The notes under the pieces are model-generated. The model did not search any database and had not been told where the DNA came from. It saw nothing but the letters and a program-made list of their open reading frames with translations. From Brachybacterium sp. UMB0905 (GTDB taxonomy: Bacteria > Actinomycetota > Actinomycetes > Actinomycetales > Dermabacteraceae), in contig NZ_PNHL01000017.1 of the NCBI RefSeq assembly GCF_002871795.1, positions 1 to 41,468 of the forward strand: a DNA stretch of 41,468 bases. The letters run 5' to 3'. Positions 31,296 to 39,631 of the stretch are shown piece by piece. The number at the start of each line of letters is the position of its first letter. Within the stretch, counting starts at the first letter, position 1. The position numbers were made by a program, and so were the translations under genes.

Positions 31296-32519
31296 GTGCA
31301 AGGACGCACGATGTTGGATCTCGGGCTGCGCAACGAGCTGCTCGTGCTCGACCTCATCCGCCACGCCCCCGACGGGACCTCGCAGTCGGAGGTGGTGCGC
31401 CGCACCGGGCTGTCGCGGCAGACGGTCTCGCTGATCGTGCGGCGTCTGCTGGACCGCGGGATCATCTCCACCGCCGGCACCGTCACCGTCGGCCGCGGCA
31501 AGCCCGCCACCGTGCTGCGACTCGTGCCTACCGCCCAGCTCGTAGCGGGGGTGCACCTGGACCCGTCGGCAATCTCCCTGGTCATCGTGGATCTGCTGAC
31601 TTCCGTGGTGACCGAGCGGAGACTGCCCGCCCCCAGCCGCGACCCGGAGGGCGATGTGGACCGCATCGCCGCGGAGCTCACCGCGGTGACCCAGACCCTG
31701 CACGAGGAAGGCTGGCGCACCCCCGATGGCCGCGACGTCGACGAGGCGCTGCTGGGCATCGGGGTGGCGAGCCCCGGCCCGATCGATGTCACGCGCGGCG
31801 TGATCGTCGATCCGCCCTGGCTGCCGGGCTGGCGGGATATGCCGGTGGTGAAGCGTCTGCGCGCCCGCACCGGACTACCGGTGGTGCTGGACAAGGACAC
31901 GAACGCGGCGCTCACCGCGGAGATGTGGTCCACCCCGCAGCCGACGGGCGAGACGGTGCTCTACCTGTATATCGGCGCCGGCATCGGGTCGGCGGTGAGC
32001 GTCGGCGGGACCGTCCATCACGGCGCGGGGGCGCTCGCCGGGGAGATCGGGCACCTGCCCACGGGCCTGGAGGGCGCCGAATGCTCATGCGGCCGACGCG
32101 CCTGCCTGAGTCTGTACACCGACGGGGCCGCGCTGCTCGAGCGGGCCGAGCAGCTGGGGGTGCCGCTCCCGGACCCGGACCTGCCCACCGTGGAGCGCCT
32201 CGCGGGCCTCACCTCTCTCGCGGCCGATGGGGATGCCGGGGCGCGGCAGCTCGTGGAAGACTTCGGGCTCGCGCTCGGCGAGGCGCTGCGCACCCTGATC
32301 GACGTGCACGATCCGCATCGCGTGATCATCGGCGGGCCGAACTGGGCGGCGCTCGAGCCGGTGGCCCTGGGCCGCGTGCTGGAACGCTCGCGGCACGCCC
32401 GGCTGCGTCGGCCTCGGGAGGTGGAGATCCTCACCTCGCAGCGCGGGGACGACGTCGGCGCGCTCGGCGCGGCCACGCTGTTCCTGCAGCGCGAACTCTC
32501 CCCCGCCGCCCGCGGGTGA
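31296..32519 (+). CDS. ROK-family transcriptional regulator (XylR-like)
   Basis: 407 residues from GTG 31296 (GGGAG eight bases upstream); GTG 31287 and ATG 31311 are alternatives. Residues 10-75 form a winged HTH (LIRHAPDGTSQSEVVRRTGL, SRQTVSLIVRRLLDRGII). The ROK sugar-binding fold follows: GIGVASPGPIDVTRGVI, DKDTNAALTAEMW, IGAGIGSAVSVGG, then the zinc cluster GEIGHLPTGLEGAECSCGRR with C-x-C and a third Cys in ACL. HTH-ROK proteins bind a sugar and release DNA. With xylulokinase, a symporter and two oxidoreductases within 8 kb, xylose or a related pentose is the likely signal. Confidence 0.88.
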   Translation: MQGRTMLDLGLRNELLVLDLIRHAPDGTSQSEVVRRTGLSRQTVSLIVRRLLDRGIISTAGTVTVGRGKPATVLRLVPTAQLVAGVHLDPSAISLVIVDLLTSVVTERRLPAPSRDPEGDVDRIAAELTAVTQTLHEEGWRTPDGRDVDEALLGIGVASPGPIDVTRGVIVDPPWLPGWRDMPVVKRLRARTGLPVVLDKDTNAALTAEMWSTPQPTGETVLYLYIGAGIGSAVSVGGTVHHGAGALAGEIGHLPTGLEGAECSCGRRACLSLYTDGAALLERAEQLGVPLPDPDLPTVERLAGLTSLAADGDAGARQLVEDFGLALGEALRTLIDVHDPHRVIIGGPNWAALEPVALGRVLERSRHARLRRPREVEILTSQRGDDVGALGAATLFLQRELSPAARG

Positions 32520-32536
32520 CGGGCGCGCGGGCAGAG

Positions 32537-32998
32537 TCAGGCGCGGGTGCTGGCGGGCTCCACGCGGGCGGTGGGCTCGGCGGTGCGCTCGCCGACGGCC
32601 TTGAACAGCGCCACGAACAGCGAGACCAGGCCGATGGTCAGGATGATGTGGCCCAGGCCCGCGATGCCGGGGATCGCGGCGGTGGTCTCGGCGGGATCCT
32701 GCCCGTCCAGGGTCAGGAAGCCCCGCACGGCCTGCATGATCACGGTCATCACGAGGCCGATGTTGTAGGTCCAGTAGAAGACGGTGAAGGAGCGGCGGCC
32801 GCTCAGGTGCAGCACCGCATCCAGGGCGAGCACCACGAGGAACATGACCATGCCCAGCACCAACAGGTGGGTGTGCAGGGTCGCGAGCTGCGTGGGTTCG
32901 CCGAGGTTGCCGGTGAACTTGGTGTACTCGCGGTAGAACACCCCGCTGAGCAGGCCGAGGATCATGTAGACGAGCGAGGTGGTGAGCAGACGTTTCAT
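32537..32998 (-). CDS. DUF2871-family four-helix membrane protein
   Basis: 153 residues with four membrane helices (LVYMILGLLSGVFY; THLLVLGMVMFLVVLALDAV; FYWTYNIGLVMTVIMQAV; GHIILTIGLVSLFVALF). LATLHTHLLVLGM carries two histidines next to a helix, a pattern that could bind heme or a metal; this fits the known resemblance of DUF2871 to small heme-copper-like proteins only loosely. The start follows TAGCGT by seven bases (leaderless). It ends 17 bp from the ROK gene, convergent. Function unknown. Confidence 0.8.
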   Translation of the reverse strand: MKRLLTTSLVYMILGLLSGVFYREYTKFTGNLGEPTQLATLHTHLLVLGMVMFLVVLALDAVLHLSGRRSFTVFYWTYNIGLVMTVIMQAVRGFLTLDGQDPAETTAAIPGIAGLGHIILTIGLVSLFVALFKAVGERTAEPTARVEPASTRA

Positions 32999-33005
32999 GC
33001 CCGCT

Positions 33006-33011
33006 ACGCTA
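33006..33011 (-). promoter_or_regulatory. -10 box TAGCGT of a leaderless start
   Basis: TAGCGT on the minus strand, seven bases, then ATG at 32998. Confidence 0.5.
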
Positions 33012-33085
33012 CGAAGCCCGCCGCGTCCACGGATCCACCAAAAGATGGAGTCACGTCCATCCGCGCCGGTCAGAGCGGAGACCCG

Positions 33086-33176
33086 GGCCACAGTGAGCCA
33101 CCCCGGTCGGGCCCCAGCACCCCGCTCCAGTCACGCCCCAGCGCCCCGCCACCGTCGGCCACAGTGAGCCACCCCG
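33086..33176 (+). repeat. Two exact 20-bp direct repeats
   Basis: GGCCACAGTGAGCCACCCCG occurs at 33086-33105 and 33157-33176, 71 bp apart, in the 290-bp region between the DUF2871 gene and the aldo/keto reductase. No gene is seen here. They could be paired protein-binding sites or members of a dispersed repeat family. Confidence 0.6.
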
Positions 33177-33290
33177 AACAGGCCGATGGGCCCCGCCGCG
33201 GCGGCCCCGCGCGGCATAGGCTGAGCTCAGGCGCCGATGCCACCACCCCCGTCGGCCCCTCCCCCACGTTCACCGACCCCGGAGTCCGCG

Positions 33291-34226
33291 ATGAAGACCT
33301 TCCCCATGCCAAACACGGACATCACTGCCCCGCAGGTGGTGCTGGGTCTGATGCGGATCGCCGAGAAGTCCGATGAGGAGATCCGCACCCTGGTGCGTTC
33401 AGCGCGCGACGCCGGGATCGACTTCTTCGACCATGCGGACATCTACGGCGGCGCCCTGCATCGCTGCGAGGAGCGGTTCGCGAAGGCGCTGCAGCTCACG
33501 CCGGTCGAGCGCGAGGAGGTGGTGATCCAGTCCAAGGCCGGGATCGTGCCCGACGGCCCGTACTTCGACTTCTCCACCGAGCACATCCTGCGCTCTGTCG
33601 AGGGGTCGCTGCGGGCGCTGGACACCGACTACCTGGACATTCTGCTGCTGCATCGGCCCGATGCGCTGGTGGAGCCGGAGGAGGTCGCCGCCGCCTTCGA
33701 CCAGCTGCACGCCAGCGGGAAGGTGCTGCATTTCGGGGTCTCCAACCACACGCCGCGGCAGATCGAGCTGCTACAGCGCCACCTGGATCAGCCGCTGGTG
33801 GCCAACCAGCTGCAGCTGTCCATCACGCATTCGACGATCATCTCCCAGGGCGTGGCCGCGAACATGCAGGGGCTTGAGCAGTCGGTGGTGCGCGATGGCG
33901 GCGGGATCGTGGACTACTGCCGCCTGCATGGGATCACCGTGCAGGCGTGGTCCCCGTTCCAGGCCGGTTTCTTCGACGGGGTGTTCTTCGACAAGCCCGA
34001 GCATGCGGAGCTGAACGCCGTCCTGGAGCGGCTGGCCGAGGAGAAGGGCTCCACGCCGCTGGGCATCGCAACCGCGTGGATCACGCGACATCCGGCGCAG
34101 ATGCAGGTGGTGCTGGGCACCACCACGCCGCAGCGCGTCACCGATGCCGCCGCGGGCGCCGATGTGGAGCTGACCCGGCCCGAGTGGTACGAGCTGTATC
34201 GGGCGGCCGGGTGGCTGGTGCCCTGA
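33291..34226 (+). CDS. Aldo/keto reductase
   Basis: 311 residues from ATG 33291; ATG 33237 upstream would add only a Pro-rich stretch. TIM-barrel AKR with the tetrad visible: Asp and Tyr in FFDHADIYGG (about 41-50), Lys in VIQSKAGI and His in LLLHRPD. The C-terminus has the cofactor site VVLGTTTPQRVTDAA. It resembles YdhF-type oxidoreductases (SITHSTIISQGVAANMQ region). It probably reduces a sugar or other carbonyl with NADPH. Near ROK, Gfo/Idh and xylulokinase genes, it may interconvert pentose and pentitol; this is inference. Confidence 0.87.
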   Translation: MKTFPMPNTDITAPQVVLGLMRIAEKSDEEIRTLVRSARDAGIDFFDHADIYGGALHRCEERFAKALQLTPVEREEVVIQSKAGIVPDGPYFDFSTEHILRSVEGSLRALDTDYLDILLLHRPDALVEPEEVAAAFDQLHASGKVLHFGVSNHTPRQIELLQRHLDQPLVANQLQLSITHSTIISQGVAANMQGLEQSVVRDGGGIVDYCRLHGITVQAWSPFQAGFFDGVFFDKPEHAELNAVLERLAEEKGSTPLGIATAWITRHPAQMQVVLGTTTPQRVTDAAAGADVELTRPEWYELYRAAGWLVP

Positions 34227-34366
34227 CCCGTGCAGATCACCCCTCCCCCGGGGGCACGCTGCGGCAACCCTTGGCGTCGCGGCGGCGGGCCCGACAGGAT
34301 GGGGTGATCCCGGGTGCCCACAGGCGCAGGGTGTCCACAGGCGCAGCGACGCGACAAGGAGGAGCG

Positions 34367-35416
34367 ATGGCGCACCACGACGGCACGGCAGCACCCCGAC
34401 GTATCGGCCTGATCGGCTGCGGGGATGTCTCCGCGGTGCATTTCGAGGCGATCCGGGACGTGGAGGGCCTGCAGCTCGTGGGCGTCGCGGATGTGGATCC
34501 ATCGGCGCGGGAGCGTGCCGCGCAGGCTACCGGCGTGCCGGCCTTCGCCACGACCGCGGAGCTGTTGGAGGCGGCGTCCCCGGATGCGGTGCATGTGACC
34601 ACGCCGCATGCCGAGCATGTGGAGCCCGTGGTCACTGCCCTGGACGCCGGGGTGCATGTGCTCATGGAGAAGCCGCTCGCCTCGACGCTCGCGGGTGGTG
34701 AGCGTCTGGTCGAAGCGGCGCAGGCCGCGGCCCCGCGCGGCGTGAAGCTGGGGGTGTGCTTCCAGAACCGCTACAACCGGCCCAGTCAGCAGCTGCACGC
34801 TCTGCTCGCAAGCGGTGAGCTGGGCGCGGTGCGCGGAGCATGGGCGTCGGTGGTGTGGACCCGCACCGCCGACTACTACCGGGCGAAGCCCTGGCGCGGC
34901 ACCTGGGCTGGTTCCGGTGGCGGACTGCTCATCAACCAGGCGATCCACACCCTCGATCTCGTCCAGTGGATGCTGGGCGGAGTGGAGAGCGTGGATGGGC
35001 ACGTGGCCACCCGCCGCTTCGGCGACCTGATCGAGGTGGAGGACACCGCGGAGCTGCTGCTGACCCACCCCGGCGGGATCACCACCTCGTTCTATGCGAC
35101 GCTCACGGCGCCGCAGCATCGGCCGGTGGAGATCGAGCTGGACTGCGAGAAGGCGTACGTGCTGCTGCGCGGCGGCCTGGAGGGCACCCTCACGGTGCGG
35201 TGGGCCGATGGGCGCGTGGACTCCTGGGGCGAGCGGCAGCTGACCAGCGGGGGCCGCTCCTACTGGGGCGTGTCCCATGAGCTGCTGATCCGCGACTTCT
35301 ACGAGCGGCTGGAGGAGCCCGAGCCGTTTTGGATCTCCCCCGCGGAGGCGATGGTGAGCCTGCGGGTGCTCAAGGAGGCGTATGCGGCCAGCGGACTGAG
35401 CGCCCAGGCGGGATGA
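34367..35416 (+). CDS. Gfo/Idh/MocA-family oxidoreductase
   Basis: 349 residues; AAGGAGGAG before the ATG. The Rossmann domain begins RIGLIGCGDVSAVHFEAI and contains the family's EKPLAST motif (VLMEKPLAST, about 104) with the catalytic Lys. The C-terminal domain has GGLLINQAIHTLDLVQWMLG with the conserved acid and His of the family (D-x-x-x-H type). Members oxidise or epimerise sugars and inositols with NAD(P). The substrate is not evident; neighbours suggest a pentose or polyol. CCACAGGCGCAG occurs twice just upstream (about 34315-34345). Confidence 0.88.
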   Translation: MAHHDGTAAPRRIGLIGCGDVSAVHFEAIRDVEGLQLVGVADVDPSARERAAQATGVPAFATTAELLEAASPDAVHVTTPHAEHVEPVVTALDAGVHVLMEKPLASTLAGGERLVEAAQAAAPRGVKLGVCFQNRYNRPSQQLHALLASGELGAVRGAWASVVWTRTADYYRAKPWRGTWAGSGGGLLINQAIHTLDLVQWMLGGVESVDGHVATRRFGDLIEVEDTAELLLTHPGGITTSFYATLTAPQHRPVEIELDCEKAYVLLRGGLEGTLTVRWADGRVDSWGERQLTSGGRSYWGVSHELLIRDFYERLEEPEPFWISPAEAMVSLRVLKEAYAASGLSAQAG

Positions 35417-35439
35417 GGCCCCAGCTTCAGCCCCGGGGA

Positions 35440-35568
35440 TCAGATGATCGTACGCCCCTCCTTGCGGGCGGTGCGCATGTCCTTGAGGAATCCGCGCACG
35501 ATCGTGATGAGGATGCCGAGGACGATCACGGGCCAGCTCAGCACGTAGACGGTCAGCAGGGTGGTCAT
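35440..35568 (-). CDS. Small subunit of the sodium:solute symporter (42 residues)
   Basis: Reads MTTLLTVYVLSWPVIVLGIL, then ITIVRGFLKD and MRTARKEGRTII: one membrane helix and a basic tail. AAGGAG stands at the right distance before the ATG at 35568. The gene follows the symporter by 76 bp on the same strand. Such one-helix peptides accompany sodium:solute symporters in many actinobacteria and are annotated as putative transporter small subunits. It is too short for most gene finders, which may miss it. Likely needed for stability or activity of the large subunit (family knowledge). Confidence 0.8.
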   Translation of the reverse strand: MTTLLTVYVLSWPVIVLGILITIVRGFLKDMRTARKEGRTII

Positions 35569-35644
35569 GGGAGTCTCCTTCCCGCGCAGGGCTTGCCGTG
35601 ATGCGGCCCGGGCGCGTCGAGGTCGTTGCGGTAGGGGGGAAAGA

Positions 35645-37345
35645 TCAGCGGGGCGTGCCGGTCACAGCGTGCTCGCCGTGCGGAGCCTCCGTCGGGACTG
35701 GCTCGGTCTCCTCGTCGAAGTCGCCGGTGACCTTGCGGATCACGGAGAAGTCGAAGGTCTGGCCGGAGCGAACGCTGAGGGCGTAGCAGACCAGGAAGGA
35801 GACCGCGTAGGCCACGAGCGACGCGGACAGCGTCGTGTAGTCGCGCAGGGCGCCCATCGCAAACGGCAGGGCGACCAGGGAGGACACCGCACCGACCAGC
35901 ATCGCCGGGCGCAGTCCGAAGAAGCCGAAGGCCATGATGCCGAGCACCACGCCGATGCCCACCACCGCCAGCAGCTCCACCAGCAGCGCCCACGCGCCGG
36001 TCACCGGCAACAGCTCGAAACGCACCGGCAGGAAGAAGGCGAGCGCCGCGAGCACCGAGACGGTGAAGGCGAGATTCGTGATCCGCTCCCAGTAGAAGGA
36101 GGCGATCACCGGGAACACCAGGCAGCCCCACAGGGCGCCCACGAACACCAGCAGGTCCAGGATGTTGAAGCGAGCGGTGGCGAAGAACAGCGCGAGCCCG
36201 GTCGCGGTCACCATCGTCAGGCGGCCGATCAGCAGCATGAGCTTGGGGTTCACCCGCTTGCGGCCCACGGACTGGCCGTAAACGTCGGTCATGACGATGG
36301 AGCTCAGCGCCGCGAGATCCGAGTCCGCGGTGGAGGACAGCGACCCGATGATCATCACGAATGCGATCGCCACCAGGCCCACAGGCAGGTAGGTGCCGAC
36401 CATCTGCGGCATGAGGTTGTTGACATCCCCGCCCATCGGCTCGATGCCCAGGTACAGGGCCATCACGCCCAGCATGCCCACTCCGATCACGGTGGCGCCG
36501 TAGCCCACGGTCGCGGTGAGGAAGGTGGGCTTGATGAGGTCCTCGCGCACGGCGAAGAGGCGCTGGGCGATGGTCTGGTTGCCGATCGCGTAGGCGAGCA
36601 CCGCGGCGATGTAGGGGGCGCCCTGGTTCATGAAGGCGTCGGAGGAGAAGAAGCTCTCCTGCTGCGGGGTGACGTTCCCGGCCGCGACCCCCTCGGCGAA
36701 CATCGAGGGTCCGCCGGCGAGGAAGAACACCGCCGGGATGATCACGACGGCCGCGCCGAGCATCGCCATGACCTGCGCGAAGTCGGTCAGGACGGAGGCG
36801 CGGAAGCCGGACCACAGGGTGTACAGCAGCACACCGCCGGCGATGATGAGGATGCCCGCGCCGAAGCTGAGCGGGGAGAGCATCGAGATGATCGCGCCGC
36901 CGGCGATGAAATTGGAGGTCAGGGAGATGACGGAGCCCAGCACGTTGGAGGCCGCGAGCATCAGCTGGCTCGAGCGGCCATGCCGCGCATACATCACCTC
37001 CGCCAAGGTGTGAGCACGTGGCGCCACCTCGCGGATGCGCCGCCCGAAGGGGTAGATGAACAGGATCATCAGCGCACCCCAGAGCCCATAGTGGATCGGG
37101 CCCGAGACGCCATAGGTGTAGCCGGCCGTGACCGATGCGTACATCGAGGACGCCCAGATCCAGGTGGCGGTCATCGACGCGGCGGAGACGCCGAAGCCGA
37201 TGCGGTTGCCCGCGGTCATGTAGTCGTCGGCGTTCTCCTGCTTCCGGGAGATCGCTACGGACATGAGCATCGTGCCCCCGTAAAACAGGAGCAGCAGCAG
37301 AATGATGCCGAGGATTCCGAGCTGGACGATCTCGCCGTCGGGCAT
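35645..37345 (-). CDS. Sodium:solute symporter family protein
   Basis: 566 residues from the ATG at 37345, with about 14-15 membrane helices. The LeuT-type SSS fold is visible in ADDYMTAGNRIGFGVSAASM, the first-repeat TWIWASSMYASVTAGYTYGV region, SNFIAGGAIISML and the IIGSLSSTADSDLAALSSIV segment, in which the Ser/Asp-rich stretch helps form the sodium site. The R-x-x-x-G-R-x-R loop (YPFGRRIREVAPRAHT) also fits the urea/DUR3-like branch. The substrate is unknown: solutes of this branch include urea, amino acids, sugars and carboxylates; neighbours favour a sugar or polyol. A 42-residue small subunit follows in the same transcript. Confidence 0.88.
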   Translation of the reverse strand: MPDGEIVQLGILGIILLLLLFYGGTMLMSVAISRKQENADDYMTAGNRIGFGVSAASMTATWIWASSMYASVTAGYTYGVSGPIHYGLWGALMILFIYPFGRRIREVAPRAHTLAEVMYARHGRSSQLMLAASNVLGSVISLTSNFIAGGAIISMLSPLSFGAGILIIAGGVLLYTLWSGFRASVLTDFAQVMAMLGAAVVIIPAVFFLAGGPSMFAEGVAAGNVTPQQESFFSSDAFMNQGAPYIAAVLAYAIGNQTIAQRLFAVREDLIKPTFLTATVGYGATVIGVGMLGVMALYLGIEPMGGDVNNLMPQMVGTYLPVGLVAIAFVMIIGSLSSTADSDLAALSSIVMTDVYGQSVGRKRVNPKLMLLIGRLTMVTATGLALFFATARFNILDLLVFVGALWGCLVFPVIASFYWERITNLAFTVSVLAALAFFLPVRFELLPVTGAWALLVELLAVVGIGVVLGIMAFGFFGLRPAMLVGAVSSLVALPFAMGALRDYTTLSASLVAYAVSFLVCYALSVRSGQTFDFSVIRKVTGDFDEETEPVPTEAPHGEHAVTGTPR

Positions 37346-37750
37346 GGGCGGCACAGGGTCTTCCTTCCGTCGCGGGTCAACCGATCGATGACCGGGATCC
37401 GCGAAAGCGCGCAGGGCACGACGTGGTCGGAGCAGATCACCTCTGCGGCCCGGTCGGCGCCCTGGAGCCATGGCCGCCCGGAATCAGATCAGACCGCGCG
37501 ATGGCACTTCACCTGCAGCGGAACGGGGCGGCGAGGGGTGAGGGGTCCGCACCGGATTCGGGCGGTCCGACGGTCACGCACTGCGCCAGGGCCGCGCCCA
37601 TCTTGGCACACTTCTCACAAGAATGCCGACAAAGGCGGGACCAAGGCCCCGATGACCCACTGTCGATGCAGGTCATCAACCCCAATTCGATCTTCGACAG
37701 CTCTTGACGAGCGCCCGCCGCCGTGTGCGGGCACCGCCCCGCTGACTGGT
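37346..37750 (-). other. 405-bp gene-free stretch between symporter and xylulokinase genes
   Basis: I see no convincing gene. It includes TTGGCACACTTCTCACAA (about 37602-37619), an imperfect inverted repeat that may be an operator or promoter element for the leftward symporter. Short open frames lack ribosome binding sites or similarity. GC is patchy, lower around 37600-37710. Confidence 0.4.
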
Positions 37751-39157
37751 TCAGGCCCAGCCTTCGGTGTGGTCCTTGAGCTCCCGGTATGCCTCGAGCA
37801 CCTGCGGGGCGGGGTCCGCCTGGACCGTGCGGGCGCCGCGGATCTGCCAGGCCGGGGGCTCATCGGCCCCGCTGAGCGCCCACGCGGCCTGCCGCGCGGC
37901 GCCGAGGGCCACGTACTCCCCGTCCGGCGCGATCGTCACCTCGCGCCCGAACACCGCCGGGGCGAGCTCCTGGACGGCGCGGGAGCGAGCGCCCCCGCCG
38001 ATCAGGATGATGCGCCGAGCAGGCGTGCCAGTGCGGTCCTCGAGGGCGGCGATCCCATCGGCCAGAGAGCACAGCAGGCCCTCCACGTAGGCGCGGGCCA
38101 CATCCTCCCTGGTCGTGGAGGCGCTCATGCCGGTGAGGGTGGCGCGGGCGGTGGGGCGGTTGGGGGTGCGCTCGCCGTCGAAGTACGGCAGCAGCGTCAC
38201 GCCGCGGGCGCCGGGCTCGGAAGCGAGCGCCAGCTGCGAGAGCTCCTCGTGGGAGACACCCAGCAGGGAGCGGGCCGCCTCGAGGATGCGCGATGCGTTG
38301 ATGGTGGTGGTCATGGGCAGGAAACGACCGGTCGCGTCGGCGAATCCGGTGACGGTGCCGGTGACGTCCCCGGGACGGGAGTCCGAGACCATGGCGCACA
38401 CGCCGGAGGTGCCGATGGAGACGGACACATCCCCGGGGCCGAGCGAGAGACCGAGCGCGGCGCCCATGTTGTCACCGGTGCCGGCGGCGATCGCGGCACC
38501 GTCGGGGCTGGTGGCGGTGGGTGCGGTGCGGGCCATGATCTCCTGCGGCCGGGTGGGCAGGCGCGGCAGGTCGATGGGGTGGCCGATGGCCGCGGCGGCG
38601 AGCTCGGGCACCCAGGCTTCCTCGCGCGTGGAGTAGTAGCCGGTGCCGGAGGCGTCACCGCGGTCGGTGAACGGTTCGGTGCCGGAGGCGGCGAGGTGGA
38701 GGGAGACGTAGTCGTGCGGCAGGAGGACCCGGGTGGCCCGACGGGCGTTCTCCGGCTCGTGCTCGAGCACCCAGCGCAGCTTCGCGGAGGTGAAGGAGGC
38801 GACCAGCAGGCTGCCCAGCTGGTCCACGCACGCCTCGGTGCCTCCGAGCTCGTCGATCAGGGCCTCGGCCTGCGGGGCTGAGCGGGTGTCGTTCCACAGC
38901 AGCGCCGGTCGCACCGGCTCGCCGGACTCGTCCAGCAGAACCATGCCGTGCTGCTGACCGCCGACGGCCACGGCCTCGGCACGGTCGAGCAGCGGGCCGG
39001 CAGCCTCGTCGACGGCGTCGAGCCAGGCGCGCGGATCCACCTCCGTGCCGTCGGGGTGTGCGGCGCGGCGCTGCTCGATGACCTCCCCGGTGGCGGCGTC
39101 CACCAGCAGCGCCTTGGTGGCCTGGGTCGAGGAGTCGATGCCGAGGACGAGGGTCAT
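37751..39157 (-). CDS. xylB: Xylulokinase (FGGY family)
   Basis: 468 residues, right length. It phosphorylates D-xylulose with ATP to xylulose 5-phosphate, entering the pentose-phosphate pathway. N-terminal FGGY domain: LVLGIDSSTQATKALLVD (phosphate loop 1), AVGGQQHGMVLLD with the MHG-like substrate motif, and LLWNDTRS. The catalytic Asp is in GTGDNMGAALG; the C-terminal domain has VSIGTSGVCAM and IILIGGGARSRAVQELAPAV (adenosine motif). No xylose isomerase gene is in the window, so substrate could come from a pentitol via the nearby reductases. AAAGG precedes the ATG. Confidence 0.9.
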   Translation of the reverse strand: MTLVLGIDSSTQATKALLVDAATGEVIEQRRAAHPDGTEVDPRAWLDAVDEAAGPLLDRAEAVAVGGQQHGMVLLDESGEPVRPALLWNDTRSAPQAEALIDELGGTEACVDQLGSLLVASFTSAKLRWVLEHEPENARRATRVLLPHDYVSLHLAASGTEPFTDRGDASGTGYYSTREEAWVPELAAAAIGHPIDLPRLPTRPQEIMARTAPTATSPDGAAIAAGTGDNMGAALGLSLGPGDVSVSIGTSGVCAMVSDSRPGDVTGTVTGFADATGRFLPMTTTINASRILEAARSLLGVSHEELSQLALASEPGARGVTLLPYFDGERTPNRPTARATLTGMSASTTREDVARAYVEGLLCSLADGIAALEDRTGTPARRIILIGGGARSRAVQELAPAVFGREVTIAPDGEYVALGAARQAAWALSGADEPPAWQIRGARTVQADPAPQVLEAYRELKDHTEGWA

Positions 39158-39248
39158 GGGGTGGGCCTTTCGGGGTGGTGGTGCGGGGCGAGGTTGGAGC
39201 TGAAGGGCTAGGGCTAGTAGGGCGGGCTGGGGCCGGTGGGGCGGGGCG

Positions 39249-39264
39249 GAGCCTCGCGAGGCTC
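39249..39264 (-). promoter_or_regulatory. 16-bp perfect palindrome upstream of xylB
   Basis: GAGCCTCGCGAGGCTC with a central CG, 92 bp before the xylB ATG. The form suits a LacI- or ROK-type operator, so it is a candidate site for the nearby XylR-like regulator. Confidence 0.4.
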
Positions 39265-39365
39265 AGAGCGGCGAGGGCACCCGGGCGGAACCGAAGAGCA
39301 CGTGCTGCACTCCAGACAGCGCCGACTCCCCGCACCCACCGCCCGCCGGTGCGGATCCGCCGTTC

Positions 39366-39406
39366 TGTTCCAACGGTCCGGCCATTGTGTACCGCCCAGT
39401 GGAACA
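39366..39406 (-). promoter_or_regulatory. Inverted TGTTCCA / TGGAACA pair in the xylB upstream region
   Basis: TGTTCCA (39366-39372) and its exact inverse TGGAACA (39400-39406), 27 bp between. Placed 210-250 bp before xylB; could be a second operator or promoter region. Confidence 0.3.
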
Positions 39407-39541
39407 TTTCGGCCGATTCGCGGGAGGAGGCACCTGAGGCTGGGGCGGCGGCGTGGCACGGGCGGTGGTGTCTCAGACGGGAGCCTTGCCCGCGAAGGAC
39501 GCCCACCTGCCGCGCGAACGCGTGAGACCGTTCCTGGGAGA

Positions 39542-39595
39542 GTTATCCACAATTTTGGGGAGTTGGCTGACGCGGTGGAGCAGGGTCGCTACCGT
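39542..39595 (+). promoter_or_regulatory. DnaA box and -10 box upstream of the DUF6318 gene
   Basis: A perfect TTATCCACA lies at 39542-39550. TACCGT (39590-39595) stands 36 bp before the ATG and may be the -10; unlike other genes here a short leader with AGGGAG follows. The rest of 39265-39541 shows no gene. Confidence 0.35.
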
Positions 39596-39631
39596 GGCCG
39601 TGTTCCAGGACACACACAGGGAGCTCTCCTC

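Noticed and set aside
33237..33290. N-terminal extension of the aldo/keto reductase from ATG 33237
   Set aside because: It would add a Pro-rich stretch with no match to the family; the start at 33291 gives a normal length.
37668..37707. Short open frame MQVINPNSIFDSS
   Set aside because: No ribosome binding site, only 13 codons, no family recognised.
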